64,000 nucleotides of DNA from Polynucleobacter sp. AP-Reno-20A-A9 (GCF_018882085.1 NZ_JACVPB010000001.1:124001-188000), one strand, 5' to 3'; positions 37,380-46,866 are shown, counted from the stretch's first letter. Translations and numbers: made by a program. Notes: generated from the sequence alone by a model not told the origin.

Positions 37380-37991
37380 ATGATGGTGTTGTACTCGGGT
37401 ACTAACTGCCCATTCTCGCAACGCTGCCGTTTGGTGCTTTTTGAAAAAGGCATGGATTTTGAAATCCGCGATGTCGACTTGTTTAATAAGCCTGAAGATA
37501 TTTCAGTAATGAATCCTTACGGCCAAGTACCTATCTTGGTTGAGCGTGATTTAATTTTGTACGAGTCAAACATCATCAATGAATATATTGATGAGCGTTT
37601 TCCTCACCCACAATTAATGCCGCCTGATCCAGTAGCACGCGCACGCGCACGCCTCTTCCTTTTCAATTTTGAGAAAGAATTGTTTGTGCACGTAGCTGCT
37701 CTCGAAAATGAAAAAGGTAAAGCGGCTGAAAAGACTCACGAAAAAGCGCGTTTAGCGATTCGTGATCGTTTGACTCAGTTGGCACCAATTTTTGTTAAAA
37801 ACAAATACATGTTGGGTGATGAGTTCTCTATGCTGGACGTAGCGATTGCACCACTGTTATGGCGTCTTGAGCACTATGGCATTGATCTCTCTCGCAATGC
37901 AGCAGCTTTGCTGAAATACGCTGAGCGTATCTTTAGCAGACCTGCGTACATCGAGGCTTTGACTCCTTCTGAGAAGGTAATGCGCCGCTAA
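37380..37991 (+). CDS. sspA: Stringent starvation protein A
   Basis: SspA is a GST-fold protein without transferase activity that binds RNA polymerase and alters stress and stationary-phase transcription. The 203 residues have the N-terminal thioredoxin-like domain (LYSGTNCPFSQRCRLVLFEK, NPYGQVPILVERD, LYESNIINEYIDERFPHP) and an all-alpha C-terminal domain. TAAGGA lies 9 bases before ATG 37380. As in most beta- and gammaproteobacteria it is followed by sspB. Confidence 0.93.
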   Translation: MMVLYSGTNCPFSQRCRLVLFEKGMDFEIRDVDLFNKPEDISVMNPYGQVPILVERDLILYESNIINEYIDERFPHPQLMPPDPVARARARLFLFNFEKELFVHVAALENEKGKAAEKTHEKARLAIRDRLTQLAPIFVKNKYMLGDEFSMLDVAIAPLLWRLEHYGIDLSRNAAALLKYAERIFSRPAYIEALTPSEKVMRR

Positions 37992-38020
37992 GCGTTCCTA
38001 GCGGTTCATGACTCGTCGGC

Positions 38021-38428
38021 ATGTCTGACATTCCAAGCAATAAACCATATTTAATCCGTGCCCTACATCAGTGGTGCACGGATTTTGGTTTTACGCCCTT
38101 CATAGCAGTTTTTGTGGATGCTAGGGTAGAGGTGCCTATGGAGTTTGTGAAGAACGATGAGATCGTCCTAAATCTTTCCCTGGAGGCATGTCATCAACTG
38201 GCGATAGAAAACGATTGGATAAGCTTCCAAGCGAGATTTGGTGGTATTCCAAGAAAGATCATGGTCCCAGTCACCCATGTACTTGCAATCTACGCCAGGG
38301 AAAATGGGCAAGGGATGTCTTTCCCGTTTGACCCAGCTCAGGCCCGCGATCTTCACGTTGCCGATTCTGAAGATCAGGCCCCTGAAAAACCCAAAACTAC
38401 AAGACCATCCTTGAAGATTGTGAAATAG
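38021..38428 (+). CDS. sspB: ClpXP protease specificity-enhancing factor SspB
   Basis: SspB delivers ssrA-tagged and other substrates to ClpXP. The 135 residues consist of the dimeric substrate-binding domain (SNKPYLIRALHQWCTDFGFT, LNLSLEACHQLAIEN, FQARFGGIPRKIMVP, VLAIYARENGQGMSFP) and a flexible tail ending in RPSLKIVK, the ClpX-docking peptide. It is 29 bp after sspA and immediately upstream of tRNA-Thr. Confidence 0.93.
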   Translation: MSDIPSNKPYLIRALHQWCTDFGFTPFIAVFVDARVEVPMEFVKNDEIVLNLSLEACHQLAIENDWISFQARFGGIPRKIMVPVTHVLAIYARENGQGMSFPFDPAQARDLHVADSEDQAPEKPKTTRPSLKIVK

Positions 38429-38446
38429 GATAAAATATCAATCGTT

Positions 38447-38522
38447 GCCCCTTTAGCTCATCTGGTAGAGCAACTGATTTGTAATCAGTAGGTGGTCTGT
38501 TCGAGTCGGACAAGGGGCACCA
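38447..38522 (+). tRNA. tRNA-Thr (anticodon TGT), CCA encoded
   Basis: A complete cloverleaf of 76 nt: acceptor GCCCCTT pairs with AAGGGGC, the anticodon stem ACTGA/TCAGT encloses TTTGTAA with anticodon TGT (reads ACA and related Thr codons), the T arm is GTCTG-TTCGAGT-CGGAC, and the discriminator A is followed by genomic CCA. It lies 18 bp after sspB and is followed by a terminator. Confidence 0.96.
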
Positions 38523-38530
38523 AGAATTTG

Positions 38531-38568
38531 AAAGCTTCTAAGTTAATCGCTTAGAAGCTTTTTCTTTT
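38531..38568. terminator. Rho-independent terminator after tRNA-Thr
   Basis: AAAGCTTCTAAG and CTTAGAAGCTTT form a perfect 12-bp stem with a 7-base loop, followed by TTCTTTT. Because the stem is flanked by A on the left and T on the right, it may also end the convergent acyltransferase transcript. Confidence 0.9.
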
Positions 38569-38585
38569 GCGAGTAACCAATCCCA

Positions 38586-39638
38586 TTACCTTCTGATGAT
38601 ATTTTGCATGGGCCGCTCAAAAAATCGATAGGTAAGATAAGACAGCAAAAGAATACTTAGGAGGAATACTCCAAAGAAGAGCGAGTCATAAATGGGAATT
38701 GTTATGCTGAAGAGCTCGAAAATGAGAACCAGCAGCAGTTGCAATGGGAAGTGCAGTAAATAGCTGGAATAGGTCATATTGCCAAACGCTGCAATTACTC
38801 CATGACATTTTTTAGAGGCGGCAATATTGATTGTCCCTGCATAAATCAAAAAAGGCACATAGCAAAACAATAAAATTTTTGAAAAGTTTGTATTGCTCAA
38901 GTTGAAGATAAAAGGCGCGACTATGGTTGCTATAAATGCAATAAGCAGTGATATCTTTCGATAGGCCGATCTCTCAAGGCGCTTATAAAGAGCTGCAGTC
39001 ATCCCGCCCACATAGAAATACAGAAGGCAATCAACAATAAAGGATTCGGTTAGGTTGTAATACTTAATGAAGGCGCATATTAATAGGACTGCAATACTGA
39101 TAAAAAGACTTGCCCCCAAATAACGAGCGACCAAGAAGAAAAATAAGTAGATTAATACTTCAACCGATATTGACCATATGGGCCCATTAAAGCTGAAGCC
39201 TTGACCACCCCAATTGCTTGCTAAAAAAAGTTGCGGAACAAAATGACGCCAATCAGTATTTCCATAGACAAAACTAGATTCGTGGGATTGTAGGTAGAAG
39301 ATTTGTAATCCTGCAACCAACAAAAGGGTTAGTAGATGAAGGGGGTAGAGTCGTGAGAAGCGAAGAACAAAAAAATGCTTTGCATCAAGTGTTTTCTGCG
39401 CAATAACTTTGGCATATTTCCAAAAAAATATAAATCCACTGATTCCCCAAAATATTTGCACCCCAAGCCCGCCATTGAGATAAACAGGTTTTAGCCAATC
39501 GTAAAAAGGTAGCTGTATTAATGAAAAATTATTTGGAGCCTGACCAACAAAAGAGAAGTGCTGGAAGTGAAAAATTAAAATAGCTAATGCTGACAAAAAT
39601 CTGATGATTTCAAGGCCATATAGTTTGTTGTTAGGCAA
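38586..39638 (-). CDS. Acyltransferase family 3 membrane protein (OafA/YrhL-like)
   Basis: The 350 residues form about ten hydrophobic helices in the Acyl_transf_3 pattern. The N-terminal LEIIRFLSALAILIFHFQHF contains the conserved R and catalytic His motif, and FNGPIWSISVEVLIYLFFFL is the second signature; the C-terminus has SYLLHFPLQLLL. Such enzymes O-acylate lipopolysaccharide, exopolysaccharide or other sugars at the inner membrane. No adjacent glycan locus reveals the target. The gene is noticeably A/T-rich compared with its neighbours and, with the next gene, may be accessory. Confidence 0.85.
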   Translation of the reverse strand: MPNNKLYGLEIIRFLSALAILIFHFQHFSFVGQAPNNFSLIQLPFYDWLKPVYLNGGLGVQIFWGISGFIFFWKYAKVIAQKTLDAKHFFVLRFSRLYPLHLLTLLLVAGLQIFYLQSHESSFVYGNTDWRHFVPQLFLASNWGGQGFSFNGPIWSISVEVLIYLFFFLVARYLGASLFISIAVLLICAFIKYYNLTESFIVDCLLYFYVGGMTAALYKRLERSAYRKISLLIAFIATIVAPFIFNLSNTNFSKILLFCYVPFLIYAGTINIAASKKCHGVIAAFGNMTYSSYLLHFPLQLLLVLIFELFSITIPIYDSLFFGVFLLSILLLSYLTYRFFERPMQNIIRR

Positions 39639-39651
39639 AATTTATCCTTAA

Positions 39652-40980
39652 TTATTTACGTAGATCTATTTTTCTGGTCTCTGGTAAATACAGAAGAGCC
39701 ACAATAGCAGCGCTTGCTAAAAATACAGTGGGATACCATAGCCCAGCACTGTCACTTTGCCAACGTTGATTTAACCAGGTCACGATTAAAGGAAGCAAGC
39801 CACCAATCCATCCGGCAGCTAAATTGTGGGGCAGGGTTGCTGCGCTGTTTCTGGTCTTGGCAGGAAAGAGTTCCGCCAACATGGCGGTCTGAGGTCCAAC
39901 TACTAAAGCAAGTGCCAGAGATAGGCCGATAAGCAGTGAGCCTATCAAAATAAGATTCAAAGTGTCGGCTGGGTTGTTGAGATATTCCATGCCAATATTC
40001 TTGAGCAGATGAAATGCCGGCAGAATGAATGAGGCGCCTAAGAAGAGTCCGCAAACTACCACTGGTTTACGACCAATCTTATCTGATAACCATCCGGCAA
40101 AAATAGTGAGCGGGAATAAGGCTAGAGTCGCATAAATAGTGAGTTGGTCAACTAACTCGGGCGCCAGTTTCACAGAAGTTTTTAGAAAAATCGCTGTATA
40201 GACTTGTACGCAAAAGAATAGGACCGCTCCACCTGCCGAGATACAGAAAAATAATAAAAACATGCGTTTGCGTGTTTGTGGATCACGGAAGTTATTGAGT
40301 AAGGGGCTAGCAGATTGTTGATGGGATTTACTTAGCTCTAAAAACACGGGCGTTTCTTCTAAAGCCATGCGTGCTTTGAATGCAATGAGCAATAGCGCAA
40401 TCGAAATCCAAAATGGCACACGCCAACCCCAAGATTGAAATTCTTCTGGTGACAGCTGGCTTCTGAGCAATGCAATTTGCAAAGTCGAAAACAGAATGCC
40501 AAGAGGGCCCATGAGTTGCAGGAAGCTGGTTTTAAATCCCCTGTACTCATCACCAGCATGTTCGGTAAGGTAGACGGCACTGCCACCGATTTCACCGCCG
40601 GCAGAGAGTCCTTGAAGTAGTCTCAGGGCAACCAGTAGGATGGGCGCCCAGATTCCGACCTGGGCGTAAGTGGGCAAAAAGCCCACGCTCACGGTTGCGA
40701 GCCCCATTAACGCAATGGTGATCATGAAGACGGGTTTACGGCCGATCCGATCGCCCATAGAGCCAAATAGGGCTGCTCCAATAGGCCTGACTATCATTCC
40801 AACGCCAAAAGTCGCTAGGCTTGCTAAAAGGGCTGTATTGGGGTCTGTTGAAGGAAAGAAGAGCGGGGCAAAAACCACCGCCAGGGTCGCAAATGTCAGG
40901 AAGTCATACCACTCTAAAAAGGTCCCAAAACAGGCCGCAACAGCTACTTTTCGATAGGAGTGAGAATGCAAATATGACAT
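39652..40980 (-). CDS. MFS transporter, metabolite:H+ symporter (MHS) family
   Basis: A 442-residue, twelve-helix major facilitator. MHS-family features are the N-terminal ACFGTFLEWYDFLTFATLAV, the loop signature GSMGDRIGRKPVFMITIALM, LRLLQGLSAGGEIGGSAVYL with TEHA, and the second-half DKIGRKPVVV. Members import dicarboxylates, tricarboxylates, shikimate, proline or betaine with protons; the exact substrate cannot be read from the sequence. It is 13 bp upstream of the acyltransferase on the same strand and divergent from the phasin gene. Confidence 0.88.
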   Translation of the reverse strand: MSYLHSHSYRKVAVAACFGTFLEWYDFLTFATLAVVFAPLFFPSTDPNTALLASLATFGVGMIVRPIGAALFGSMGDRIGRKPVFMITIALMGLATVSVGFLPTYAQVGIWAPILLVALRLLQGLSAGGEIGGSAVYLTEHAGDEYRGFKTSFLQLMGPLGILFSTLQIALLRSQLSPEEFQSWGWRVPFWISIALLLIAFKARMALEETPVFLELSKSHQQSASPLLNNFRDPQTRKRMFLLFFCISAGGAVLFFCVQVYTAIFLKTSVKLAPELVDQLTIYATLALFPLTIFAGWLSDKIGRKPVVVCGLFLGASFILPAFHLLKNIGMEYLNNPADTLNLILIGSLLIGLSLALALVVGPQTAMLAELFPAKTRNSAATLPHNLAAGWIGGLLPLIVTWLNQRWQSDSAGLWYPTVFLASAAIVALLYLPETRKIDLRK

Positions 40981-41033
40981 TAAGTTATTGATTATATTAA
41001 TTTTAATTCATTTTTGGAATATATTTGTTGCAT

Positions 41034-41049
41034 AGCAGCAAAAACTGCT
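41034..41049. promoter_or_regulatory. TGC/GCA-rich inverted repeat upstream of the phasin gene
   Basis: AGCAG and CTGCT flank a 6-base spacer. With a second cluster, GGTGCAGTGCAAT at 41083-41095, the region resembles the TGC/GCA-rich sites bound by PhaR-type repressors of phasin genes. The match is by eye. Confidence 0.25.
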
Positions 41050-41070
41050 TGATTTGTCATATTCCTTCAG

Positions 41071-41100
41071 TTACAGTTTCATGGTGCAGTGCAATATTTA
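41071..41100 (+). promoter_or_regulatory. Possible phasin promoter
   Basis: TTACAG (41071-41076) and TATTTA (41095-41100) lie 18 bases apart. The spacer holds the GGTGCAGTGCAA motif, so a repressor bound there would block polymerase. Leader length would be about 70 nt. Confidence 0.3.
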
Positions 41101-41176
41101 AGGTATCGACAGTTTCCCATCTCTTAAATCGTGCGCTTAATTGACTAGTTGTACCACTTAATTTCTGGAGAAATAC

Positions 41177-41761
41177 ATGAACCAAGATCAAATCACCGCT
41201 AAATTGTCCCAAATTAACAGCAAAGGCCTTGAGGCTACATTTTCTTTGAGCGAAGCCGCTTTGGAAAATGCTCAAAAATTGGCTGAACTGAACTACGCTG
41301 CTTCAAAAGATGTTTTGGTAAACGCTCAAGACGGCATTCAACAAGTGTTGACAGCTAAAGATCCTAAGCAAGTGACTGAGATGTTAAATGCTGAAACTTT
41401 GCAATCTGTTGGCAACCAAGCTGTTGCTTATCAAAAGAAAGTTAGCAAAGTATTGCGTGATAGCAATAAAGAATTTGTAAACGTAGTTGATGCAAGCATC
41501 GATCACTTGCAAGATGGTTTCCAAGACTGGATTAACACTGTTGCTGCTAATGCACCTGCTGGTTCAGAAACTTTCTTGTCTTCATTTAAGACTGTATACG
41601 GTAGCGCATTGCAAGGTTTTGAACAGTTCCGCGCTGCTAGCAAAGAAGCATTTGCTACCGCAGAGAAAACTGCTGAACAAGCAATCGAAACTGTACAAGG
41701 TCAAATCGCTCAAGTTAAGAAAGCTGCTACACCTGCATCACGTAGCCGTAAATCAGCTTAA
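41177..41761 (+). CDS. phaP: Phasin (polyhydroxyalkanoate granule-associated protein)
   Basis: Phasins coat PHA granules and control their number and size. The 194 residues form the Phasin_2 pattern: an amphipathic helical protein with no cysteine, starting MNQDQITAKLSQINSKGLEA, then ALENAQKLAELNYAASKDVL and DPKQVTEMLNAETLQSV, and ending in a basic Ala/Lys tail (KKAATPASRSRKSA) like other betaproteobacterial phasins. GGAG precedes the ATG, and a strong terminator follows. It implies PHA synthesis genes elsewhere in the genome. Confidence 0.9.
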   Translation: MNQDQITAKLSQINSKGLEATFSLSEAALENAQKLAELNYAASKDVLVNAQDGIQQVLTAKDPKQVTEMLNAETLQSVGNQAVAYQKKVSKVLRDSNKEFVNVVDASIDHLQDGFQDWINTVAANAPAGSETFLSSFKTVYGSALQGFEQFRAASKEAFATAEKTAEQAIETVQGQIAQVKKAATPASRSRKSA

Positions 41762-41803
41762 TTGATTGCTGACTTAGAGTATTGATTAAGTAGTTGGCAT
41801 TAA

Positions 41804-41837
41804 AAAACCCCGCTTGGTGAAAACTAGGCGGGGTTTT
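41804..41837. terminator. Rho-independent terminator after the phasin gene (bidirectional)
   Basis: AAAACCCCGC and GCGGGGTTTT form a 10-bp stem around a 14-base loop. A-tract on the left and T-tract on the right suit termination of both the phasin gene and the convergent rmuC. Confidence 0.88.
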
Positions 41838-41850
41838 AGTTTGTCTAAAT

Positions 41851-43125
41851 TTATTCGAAATCAGAGGAAGACTCAATCAGTGGCGGAGATAGATTCTTGC
41901 TGGGTTTGACGCCCAGTTCACGCACTTTTTCAGCAGAGCGTATGAGGTTGCCCTTACCAGTTTTGAGTTTACTAAATGCATCGTGATAGCTGGTTTGCGC
42001 TTGATCTAATCGTTGACCAAGTTTCTCTAAATCATCTACAAAGCCTACAAACTTATCGTAAAGATTGCCACACTGTTTTGCGATTTCTAATGCATTGCGA
42101 TTTTGATGATCCTGTCGCCATAGGTGGGCAACTGTTCGCAGCGTGGCCATAAGAGTGCTTGGGCATACCAACACAATATTTTTTGCTAGAGCTTCTTGAT
42201 ACAGGTTTGGCGCAGTCTTTAATGCGAGTAAGAATGCTGGCTCAATGGGAACAAACATAAGCACGAAGTCGACTGAGCCAACCCCATAAAGCGAGCTATA
42301 GTTCTTTCCAGATAAACCTTGGATATGTTGGCGCAAAGATTGAATATGCGCAGCCAACTCTTGCTCAGCAACTACAGGGTCAGTAGTTTCAGCATGGCGG
42401 GCATAGGCCGTTATGGACACCTTACTATCTACAACCAGACTCCTACCTTCAGGCAGTTTAATCACAACGTCAGGCTGTAGGCGCGAGCCATCAACTTGGG
42501 TATGGCTGTCTTGTACTAGATACTCTTCACCCTTGCGAAGGCCAGAGGATTCCAGGATGGACTCTAATACCAGCTCACCCCAATTGCCTTGAACCTTGGA
42601 ATCGCCTTTTAATGCCTGAGTTAAGGAGCGCGTTTCATCTGACATACGCAGATTGAGATTAGCTAAACGCTCGATTTCACTTTTGAGAGCATGACGCTCA
42701 CGAGCTTCATTGCCATAAGAGGTGCTGACTTGCTCTTTAAACTCCGTGAGTTTGGTTTGCAGGGGTTTTAATAAAGCATCTAGGCTGGCTGCATTTTGTT
42801 CTGTAAAGCGCTTTGATTTGTCCTCTAGAATCTCGTTGGCTAAATTTTTGAACTGATTTGTCAAAGCCTCTTTAGCTTCATTGAGTGATTCAATTCTGCC
42901 TAGACCTTGTTTGCGTTCAGAATCCAACTCTGCCTCTAGGCGAATCGCATTTTGTAGCGCTTGGTCACGCTCTGTACGCAAGCTGAGTCCTAGGGCGAGC
43001 TCTGTCTGGGCTTGCAGCTCAACGCGAGCAAGGGTAGAGCGTAGGTTTAGCGCATAAACTAAAAGGCCTGCACAAACTCCAAATGGCAGGCCAAATAACA
43101 GAAGAGAGCTTAAATCAAAAGTCAC
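41851..43125 (-). CDS. rmuC: DNA recombination protein RmuC
   Basis: RmuC limits inversions at short inverted repeats and is a predicted nuclease-fold protein. The 424 residues have an N-terminal hydrophobic anchor (LLLFGLPFGVCAGLLVYAL), a long coiled coil (about 35-150), and the conserved RmuC domain: KVQGNWGELVLESILESSGL, DVVIKLPEGRSLVVDSKVS, VDFVLMFVPIEPAFLLAL and VCPSTLMATLRTVAHLWR. It ends 14 bp from the phasin terminator and is 28 bp after grxD on the same strand. Confidence 0.94.
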   Translation of the reverse strand: MTFDLSSLLLFGLPFGVCAGLLVYALNLRSTLARVELQAQTELALGLSLRTERDQALQNAIRLEAELDSERKQGLGRIESLNEAKEALTNQFKNLANEILEDKSKRFTEQNAASLDALLKPLQTKLTEFKEQVSTSYGNEARERHALKSEIERLANLNLRMSDETRSLTQALKGDSKVQGNWGELVLESILESSGLRKGEEYLVQDSHTQVDGSRLQPDVVIKLPEGRSLVVDSKVSITAYARHAETTDPVVAEQELAAHIQSLRQHIQGLSGKNYSSLYGVGSVDFVLMFVPIEPAFLLALKTAPNLYQEALAKNIVLVCPSTLMATLRTVAHLWRQDHQNRNALEIAKQCGNLYDKFVGFVDDLEKLGQRLDQAQTSYHDAFSKLKTGKGNLIRSAEKVRELGVKPSKNLSPPLIESSSDFE

Positions 43126-43153
43126 AGCGTCAAAGTCTCAACGAAATTCTTGA

Positions 43154-43462
43154 TTAAGCTTTAACGAGTTTTTGGAGTTCGCCGGACTGGAACATTTCGG
43201 TCATGATGTCAGAGCCACCAATAAATTCACCATTGATGTAAAGCTGGGGAATCGTTGGCCAATTTGCGAACTCTTTAATGCCTTGACGAATTCCAGTGTC
43301 TTCCAATACGTTCACGGTATGGAGGTTTTCAACACCACTAGCGCGCAAAATATTAATGGCGTTTCCGGAAAAGCCGCACTGTGGAAACTGCGCAGTTCCC
43401 TTCATAAACAATACCACTGGGTGGCTAGTAACGATTTCTTTAATTTGAGCTTGTGAGTCCAT
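43154..43462 (-). CDS. grxD: Monothiol glutaredoxin (GrxD type)
   Basis: A 102-residue CGFS glutaredoxin that binds a [2Fe-2S] cluster with glutathione and works with BolA proteins in iron-sulfur delivery. Visible motifs are [20 protein letters not shown] with the single active Cys, [20 protein letters not shown] and TEMFQSGEL. An IbaG-type partner is encoded at 13101. Its upstream gap (43463-43568) is A/T-rich and presumably holds its promoter. Confidence 0.95.
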   Translation of the reverse strand: MDSQAQIKEIVTSHPVVLFMKGTAQFPQCGFSGNAINILRASGVENLHTVNVLEDTGIRQGIKEFANWPTIPQLYINGEFIGGSDIMTEMFQSGELQKLVKA

Positions 43463-43550
43463 ACATTCTTTCTAATCAGTTTTTACTGCGGCGGTCTTAT
43501 TGCAAAGATAGTTTGAAAATAAGGTTTTATTGATTTTAAGACTTAATGTG

Positions 43551-43570
43551 AAAAAAGGTTATTTCAACCT
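43551..43570 (-). terminator. Possible weak terminator after prmC
   Basis: On the minus strand AGGTT-GAAAT-AACCT forms a 5-bp stem that overlaps the prmC stop codon and is followed by a run of Ts (A-run at 43551-43555 on the plus strand). The short stem makes this tentative. Confidence 0.35.
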
Positions 43571-44411
43571 ATTTTCTGCCCGATGCGACACGGTAATGGC
43601 CGCCTAGATCCAGGCGTCTTTGCACATCCTGAAAACCCGCCTGCTGCATGAGGACTACGACTGCTTCTGATTGGTCAAAGCCATGCTCAACGGCAAGTAG
43701 GCCATTGGGATTTAGATAGTGTTTGGCGCCTGAAATAATGTTTTCTAAGCAGGTGAGTCCATTGCCATGATCGGTCAGGGCGGAAATTGGCTCAAAGCGT
43801 AGGTCACCCTGGCTTAGATGGGAATCTTGGGATGTTATGTATGGCGGATTGCTGAGAATGATGTCAAAAGAAGTGCTGGCTTCTATCGCCTCATACCAAC
43901 TGCCCTGAAAAAACTGCACTCGAGACTCCATATTCAAGAGCTTGGCATTTATTTTGGCGATTTCTAGTGCTTCTTCGGATTGATCGGTTGCGGTAAGTTG
44001 CGCATTTTGAGCATCATGCGCAATCGCTAAAGCAATGGCACCCGAGCCTGTCCCTAAATCCAGAATATTGGTCGGAGCATTCAAGCGTTTAATTTCACGC
44101 AAGCCTATCTCCACCAAGAGCTCAGTTTCGGGACGCGGTATCAGTACTCCAGGAGCAACATAAAGCTCAATATTGTGAAAGCCTCTTTTGCCAATCAGGT
44201 AGGCAATAGGCTCGCCTTGAATTCTCTTAGATTCAAGAGTCTTCCACTCTTCAAGCGCCTTGACGCTGAGCTTTAAATCATCGCGCGACAGCAGAGCAGA
44301 GCGTGGAAGTTGGTAATGCTTTTCCAGGATGTAAGCCATTAGAATTTTCGCCTCAGCAGGAGCGAGTACTGAATCGCTCAATAGGGAGCGTAGACACAAA
44401 TCCTGATTCAC
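43569..44411 (-). CDS. prmC: Peptide chain release factor N5-glutamine methyltransferase
   Basis: PrmC methylates the glutamine of the GGQ motif in release factors. The 280 residues consist of a helical N-terminal domain and a SAM-binding domain with NILDLGTGSGAIALAIA and the catalytic ILSNPPYI. VLIPRPETELLVE is the usual boundary motif. It is directly downstream of prfA, its substrate, with 15 bp between, as in many proteobacteria. Confidence 0.95.
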   Translation of the reverse strand: MNQDLCLRSLLSDSVLAPAEAKILMAYILEKHYQLPRSALLSRDDLKLSVKALEEWKTLESKRIQGEPIAYLIGKRGFHNIELYVAPGVLIPRPETELLVEIGLREIKRLNAPTNILDLGTGSGAIALAIAHDAQNAQLTATDQSEEALEIAKINAKLLNMESRVQFFQGSWYEAIEASTSFDIILSNPPYITSQDSHLSQGDLRFEPISALTDHGNGLTCLENIISGAKHYLNPNGLLAVEHGFDQSEAVVVLMQQAGFQDVQRRLDLGGHYRVASGRK

Positions 44412-44426
44412 GGTTTGCGTGATCGC

Positions 44427-45506
44427 TTAGTTGTCACCAAGGGCAGCAAGTAGCTCCGCTTGATGTTCAGATGCAAGAGCATTACAAAGATCATCGATAT
44501 CCCCATCCATCATGGCATCAATTTTATAAAGCGTGAGATTGATACGATGGTCAGTAATGCGGCCTTGTGGGAAGTTGTAGGTACGAATGCGGTCACTGCG
44601 ATCGCCTGATCCTACGAGGGATTTGCGGGTTTGAGCCTCAAGCTGATGTTTTTCTCGCTCACGCGCATCCATGATGCGAGAAACCAATACCTTCATGGCT
44701 TGTTCGCGGTTGCGGTGTTGGCTGCGATCGTCTTGGCACTCCACTACGGTACCTGTTGGCAGGTGGGTAATGCGGACTGCAGAATCTGTTTTATTAATAT
44801 GCTGACCACCGGCACCTGAAGCGCGGAAGGTATCAATACGCAATTCTGCGGGATTAATTTTGACCGCCTCAAGTTCATCTGCTTCTGGCATGACTGCCAC
44901 CGTGCAGGCTGATGTATGAATACGACCCTGCGTTTCTGTTTGTGGAACACGTTGCACGCGATGACCACCAGATTCAAACTTGAGACGTGAGTAAACAGAC
45001 TGTCCAACGAGACGAAGGACAACTTCTTTATATCCACCTAAGTCAGATTCAGCAGCGCTGACCATTTCTACTTTCCAGTCTTGGCGTTCAGCGAAGCGGG
45101 TATACATACGCAGTAGATCGCCGGCAAAGAGTGCGCTCTCATCACCGCCAGTGCCCGCACGAATCTCTAAGAAAACGTTGCGATCATCATTTTCATCTTT
45201 AGGAAGCAAGAGCTTTTGTAATGTGCCCGCAAGCGCTTCCATCGTAGCCAAAGCCTGCTTCTGCTCATCATCGGCAAAGTCCTTCATTTCAGGATCTTTG
45301 CGCATTTCCTCTGCCGCTTGGGCATCAGCCTCGGCTTGCTTGTAGAGGCCAAACTGCTCTACTACAGTAGCGATATCGGAATGTTCACGCGTGAGCTTCC
45401 GATAAGCATCCATGTCTTTGGTTGCTTCTTCGGAGGTTAATAAGGAGTTAAGTTCGGCTAAGCGCGTGTCTAGGTGGTCTAGCTTAGCCCGCATGCTGGG
45501 CTTCAT
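44427..45506 (-). CDS. prfA: Peptide chain release factor 1
   Basis: RF1 ends translation at UAA and UAG. The 359 residues contain the stop-codon-reading PxT tripeptide as PQT in [13 protein letters not shown] and the catalytic GGQ in [18 protein letters not shown]. Flanking hallmarks are [19 protein letters not shown] and [17 protein letters not shown]. The start is immediately adjacent to the hemA stop, and prmC follows: a classic hemA-prfA-prmC operon. Confidence 0.97.
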   Translation of the reverse strand: MKPSMRAKLDHLDTRLAELNSLLTSEEATKDMDAYRKLTREHSDIATVVEQFGLYKQAEADAQAAEEMRKDPEMKDFADDEQKQALATMEALAGTLQKLLLPKDENDDRNVFLEIRAGTGGDESALFAGDLLRMYTRFAERQDWKVEMVSAAESDLGGYKEVVLRLVGQSVYSRLKFESGGHRVQRVPQTETQGRIHTSACTVAVMPEADELEAVKINPAELRIDTFRASGAGGQHINKTDSAVRITHLPTGTVVECQDDRSQHRNREQAMKVLVSRIMDAREREKHQLEAQTRKSLVGSGDRSDRIRTYNFPQGRITDHRINLTLYKIDAMMDGDIDDLCNALASEHQAELLAALGDN

Positions 45507-46823
45507 CTAATGGTCTTCTGGCTTGGAATGCGAGGCGAATAGTTTGGGTAACAACTTAATCAAGGCGTCACGCTCAGCGCCATTAGAGTGTTGCAGTGCA
45601 TGGAGTGAGCCATGCAGAAATTTATTAGTTAGACCTTGTGCCATCGCATTGAGAACTTCTTGTGGATCATCGCCACGCATCAAGCGTTTCATTGCCCGCT
45701 CGAGTTCAAGCTGACGCAAACGTTCACCTTGCTGCTGAATATCCTGAATCAGTGGAACTGCATTACGACCTTGCATCCAATGCATAAAGTTACCAACACG
45801 ATCTTCGATGATCGCTTCAGCTTGGCTTACTGCCGCTTGACGCAAATTGGCGCCAGTCTGAATCATCGCCCCTAAATCATCAACGGTGTAGAGGTAGATA
45901 TCATCCAGCCTGGAGATTTCAGGTTCAAAATCCCGCGGCACTGCTAAATCAATCATTACCATCGGCTTGTGGCGACGCTGTTTCAGAGCGCTCTCCACCA
46001 TGCCAAGTCCAATAATGGGTAGGGATGAGGCGGTGCTAGAAACAATAATGTCAAACTCGTGTAGACGTCCTGGTAACTCTGAGAGCTTGAAGGATTCGGC
46101 CTCAACATCTTGCGCAGAAATGGAATCTGCAAGCTCCTGACCGCGCTCTATAGTGCGGTTAGCAATTGCTACAGTTTTTGGTTTGCGCGCAACAAAATGC
46201 GTTGCGCACAAGGTGATCATTTCACCAGCACCAATAAATAAGATCTTTTGATCTGCAATTTTTTCAAAGATGCGCTCGGAGAGGCGAACAGATGCTGCTG
46301 CCATCGAAATCGAGTGTGCGCCTATTTCAGTAGACCCGCGTACTTCTTTGGCAACTGAAAATGTTTTCTGGAAAAGTTGATTGAGATACGTTCCTAATAC
46401 GCCAGCATCATTTGCGGTGCGAACCGCATCTTTCATTTGACCTAAGATTTGCGTCTCACCAATCACCATGGAATCTAAACCACACGCAACTCTGAAGGCG
46501 TGTCGCACTGCATCTGATTGCGGCAGTGAATAAATGTGTGGCTCAAGACTGCTTGGGGCAAGTTGCTGAGTTTTTGCTAACCAATCGAATGTGGCTTCAT
46601 GTAAAAGACCAGCGGCGCTGGCATCATTTGCAGCACAGTAGACCTCGGTGCGGTTGCAGGTTGACAAAATCGTAGCTTCGGGAAGCCCGGCCTGATTCGC
46701 GCCAACTAAATGTTGGCGAAGATCGTGCAACGCTTCTTGAAGAAATTCAGGGTCAAAGGCGACCTTTTCCCGAATGGCGACCGGCGCTGTGTGATGATTG
46801 ATGCCGAGTGTCAACAACTTCAT
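45507..46823 (-). CDS. hemA: Glutamyl-tRNA reductase
   Basis: HemA reduces glutamyl-tRNA to glutamate-1-semialdehyde, the entry to haem by the C5 pathway. The 438 residues have the start [20 protein letters not shown], the nucleophilic Cys in [12 protein letters not shown] near 56, [20 protein letters not shown], the NADPH-binding ILFIGAGEM and a C-terminal dimerisation helix. Interestingly for a strict aerobe this supplies haem for the bc1 complex at 34462. Its promoter must overlap the divergent small gene beginning 43 bp away. Confidence 0.96.
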   Translation of the reverse strand: MKLLTLGINHHTAPVAIREKVAFDPEFLQEALHDLRQHLVGANQAGLPEATILSTCNRTEVYCAANDASAAGLLHEATFDWLAKTQQLAPSSLEPHIYSLPQSDAVRHAFRVACGLDSMVIGETQILGQMKDAVRTANDAGVLGTYLNQLFQKTFSVAKEVRGSTEIGAHSISMAAASVRLSERIFEKIADQKILFIGAGEMITLCATHFVARKPKTVAIANRTIERGQELADSISAQDVEAESFKLSELPGRLHEFDIIVSSTASSLPIIGLGMVESALKQRRHKPMVMIDLAVPRDFEPEISRLDDIYLYTVDDLGAMIQTGANLRQAAVSQAEAIIEDRVGNFMHWMQGRNAVPLIQDIQQQGERLRQLELERAMKRLMRGDDPQEVLNAMAQGLTNKFLHGSLHALQHSNGAERDALIKLLPKLFASHSKPEDH

Positions 46824-46866
46824 AATGGCAATTATAGATTTGATGGCAGCATTAATGGGGGTATCA

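Noticed and set aside
38447-38522. tRNA-Thr as an integrated-element attachment site
   Set aside because: I saw no repeated 3' tRNA fragment downstream to 41176 and no integrase gene.
40981-41176. Hidden small gene or RNA in the 196-bp gap before the phasin gene
   Set aside because: A/T-rich with only short dyads; no convincing ORF or stable structure beyond the promoter motifs described.
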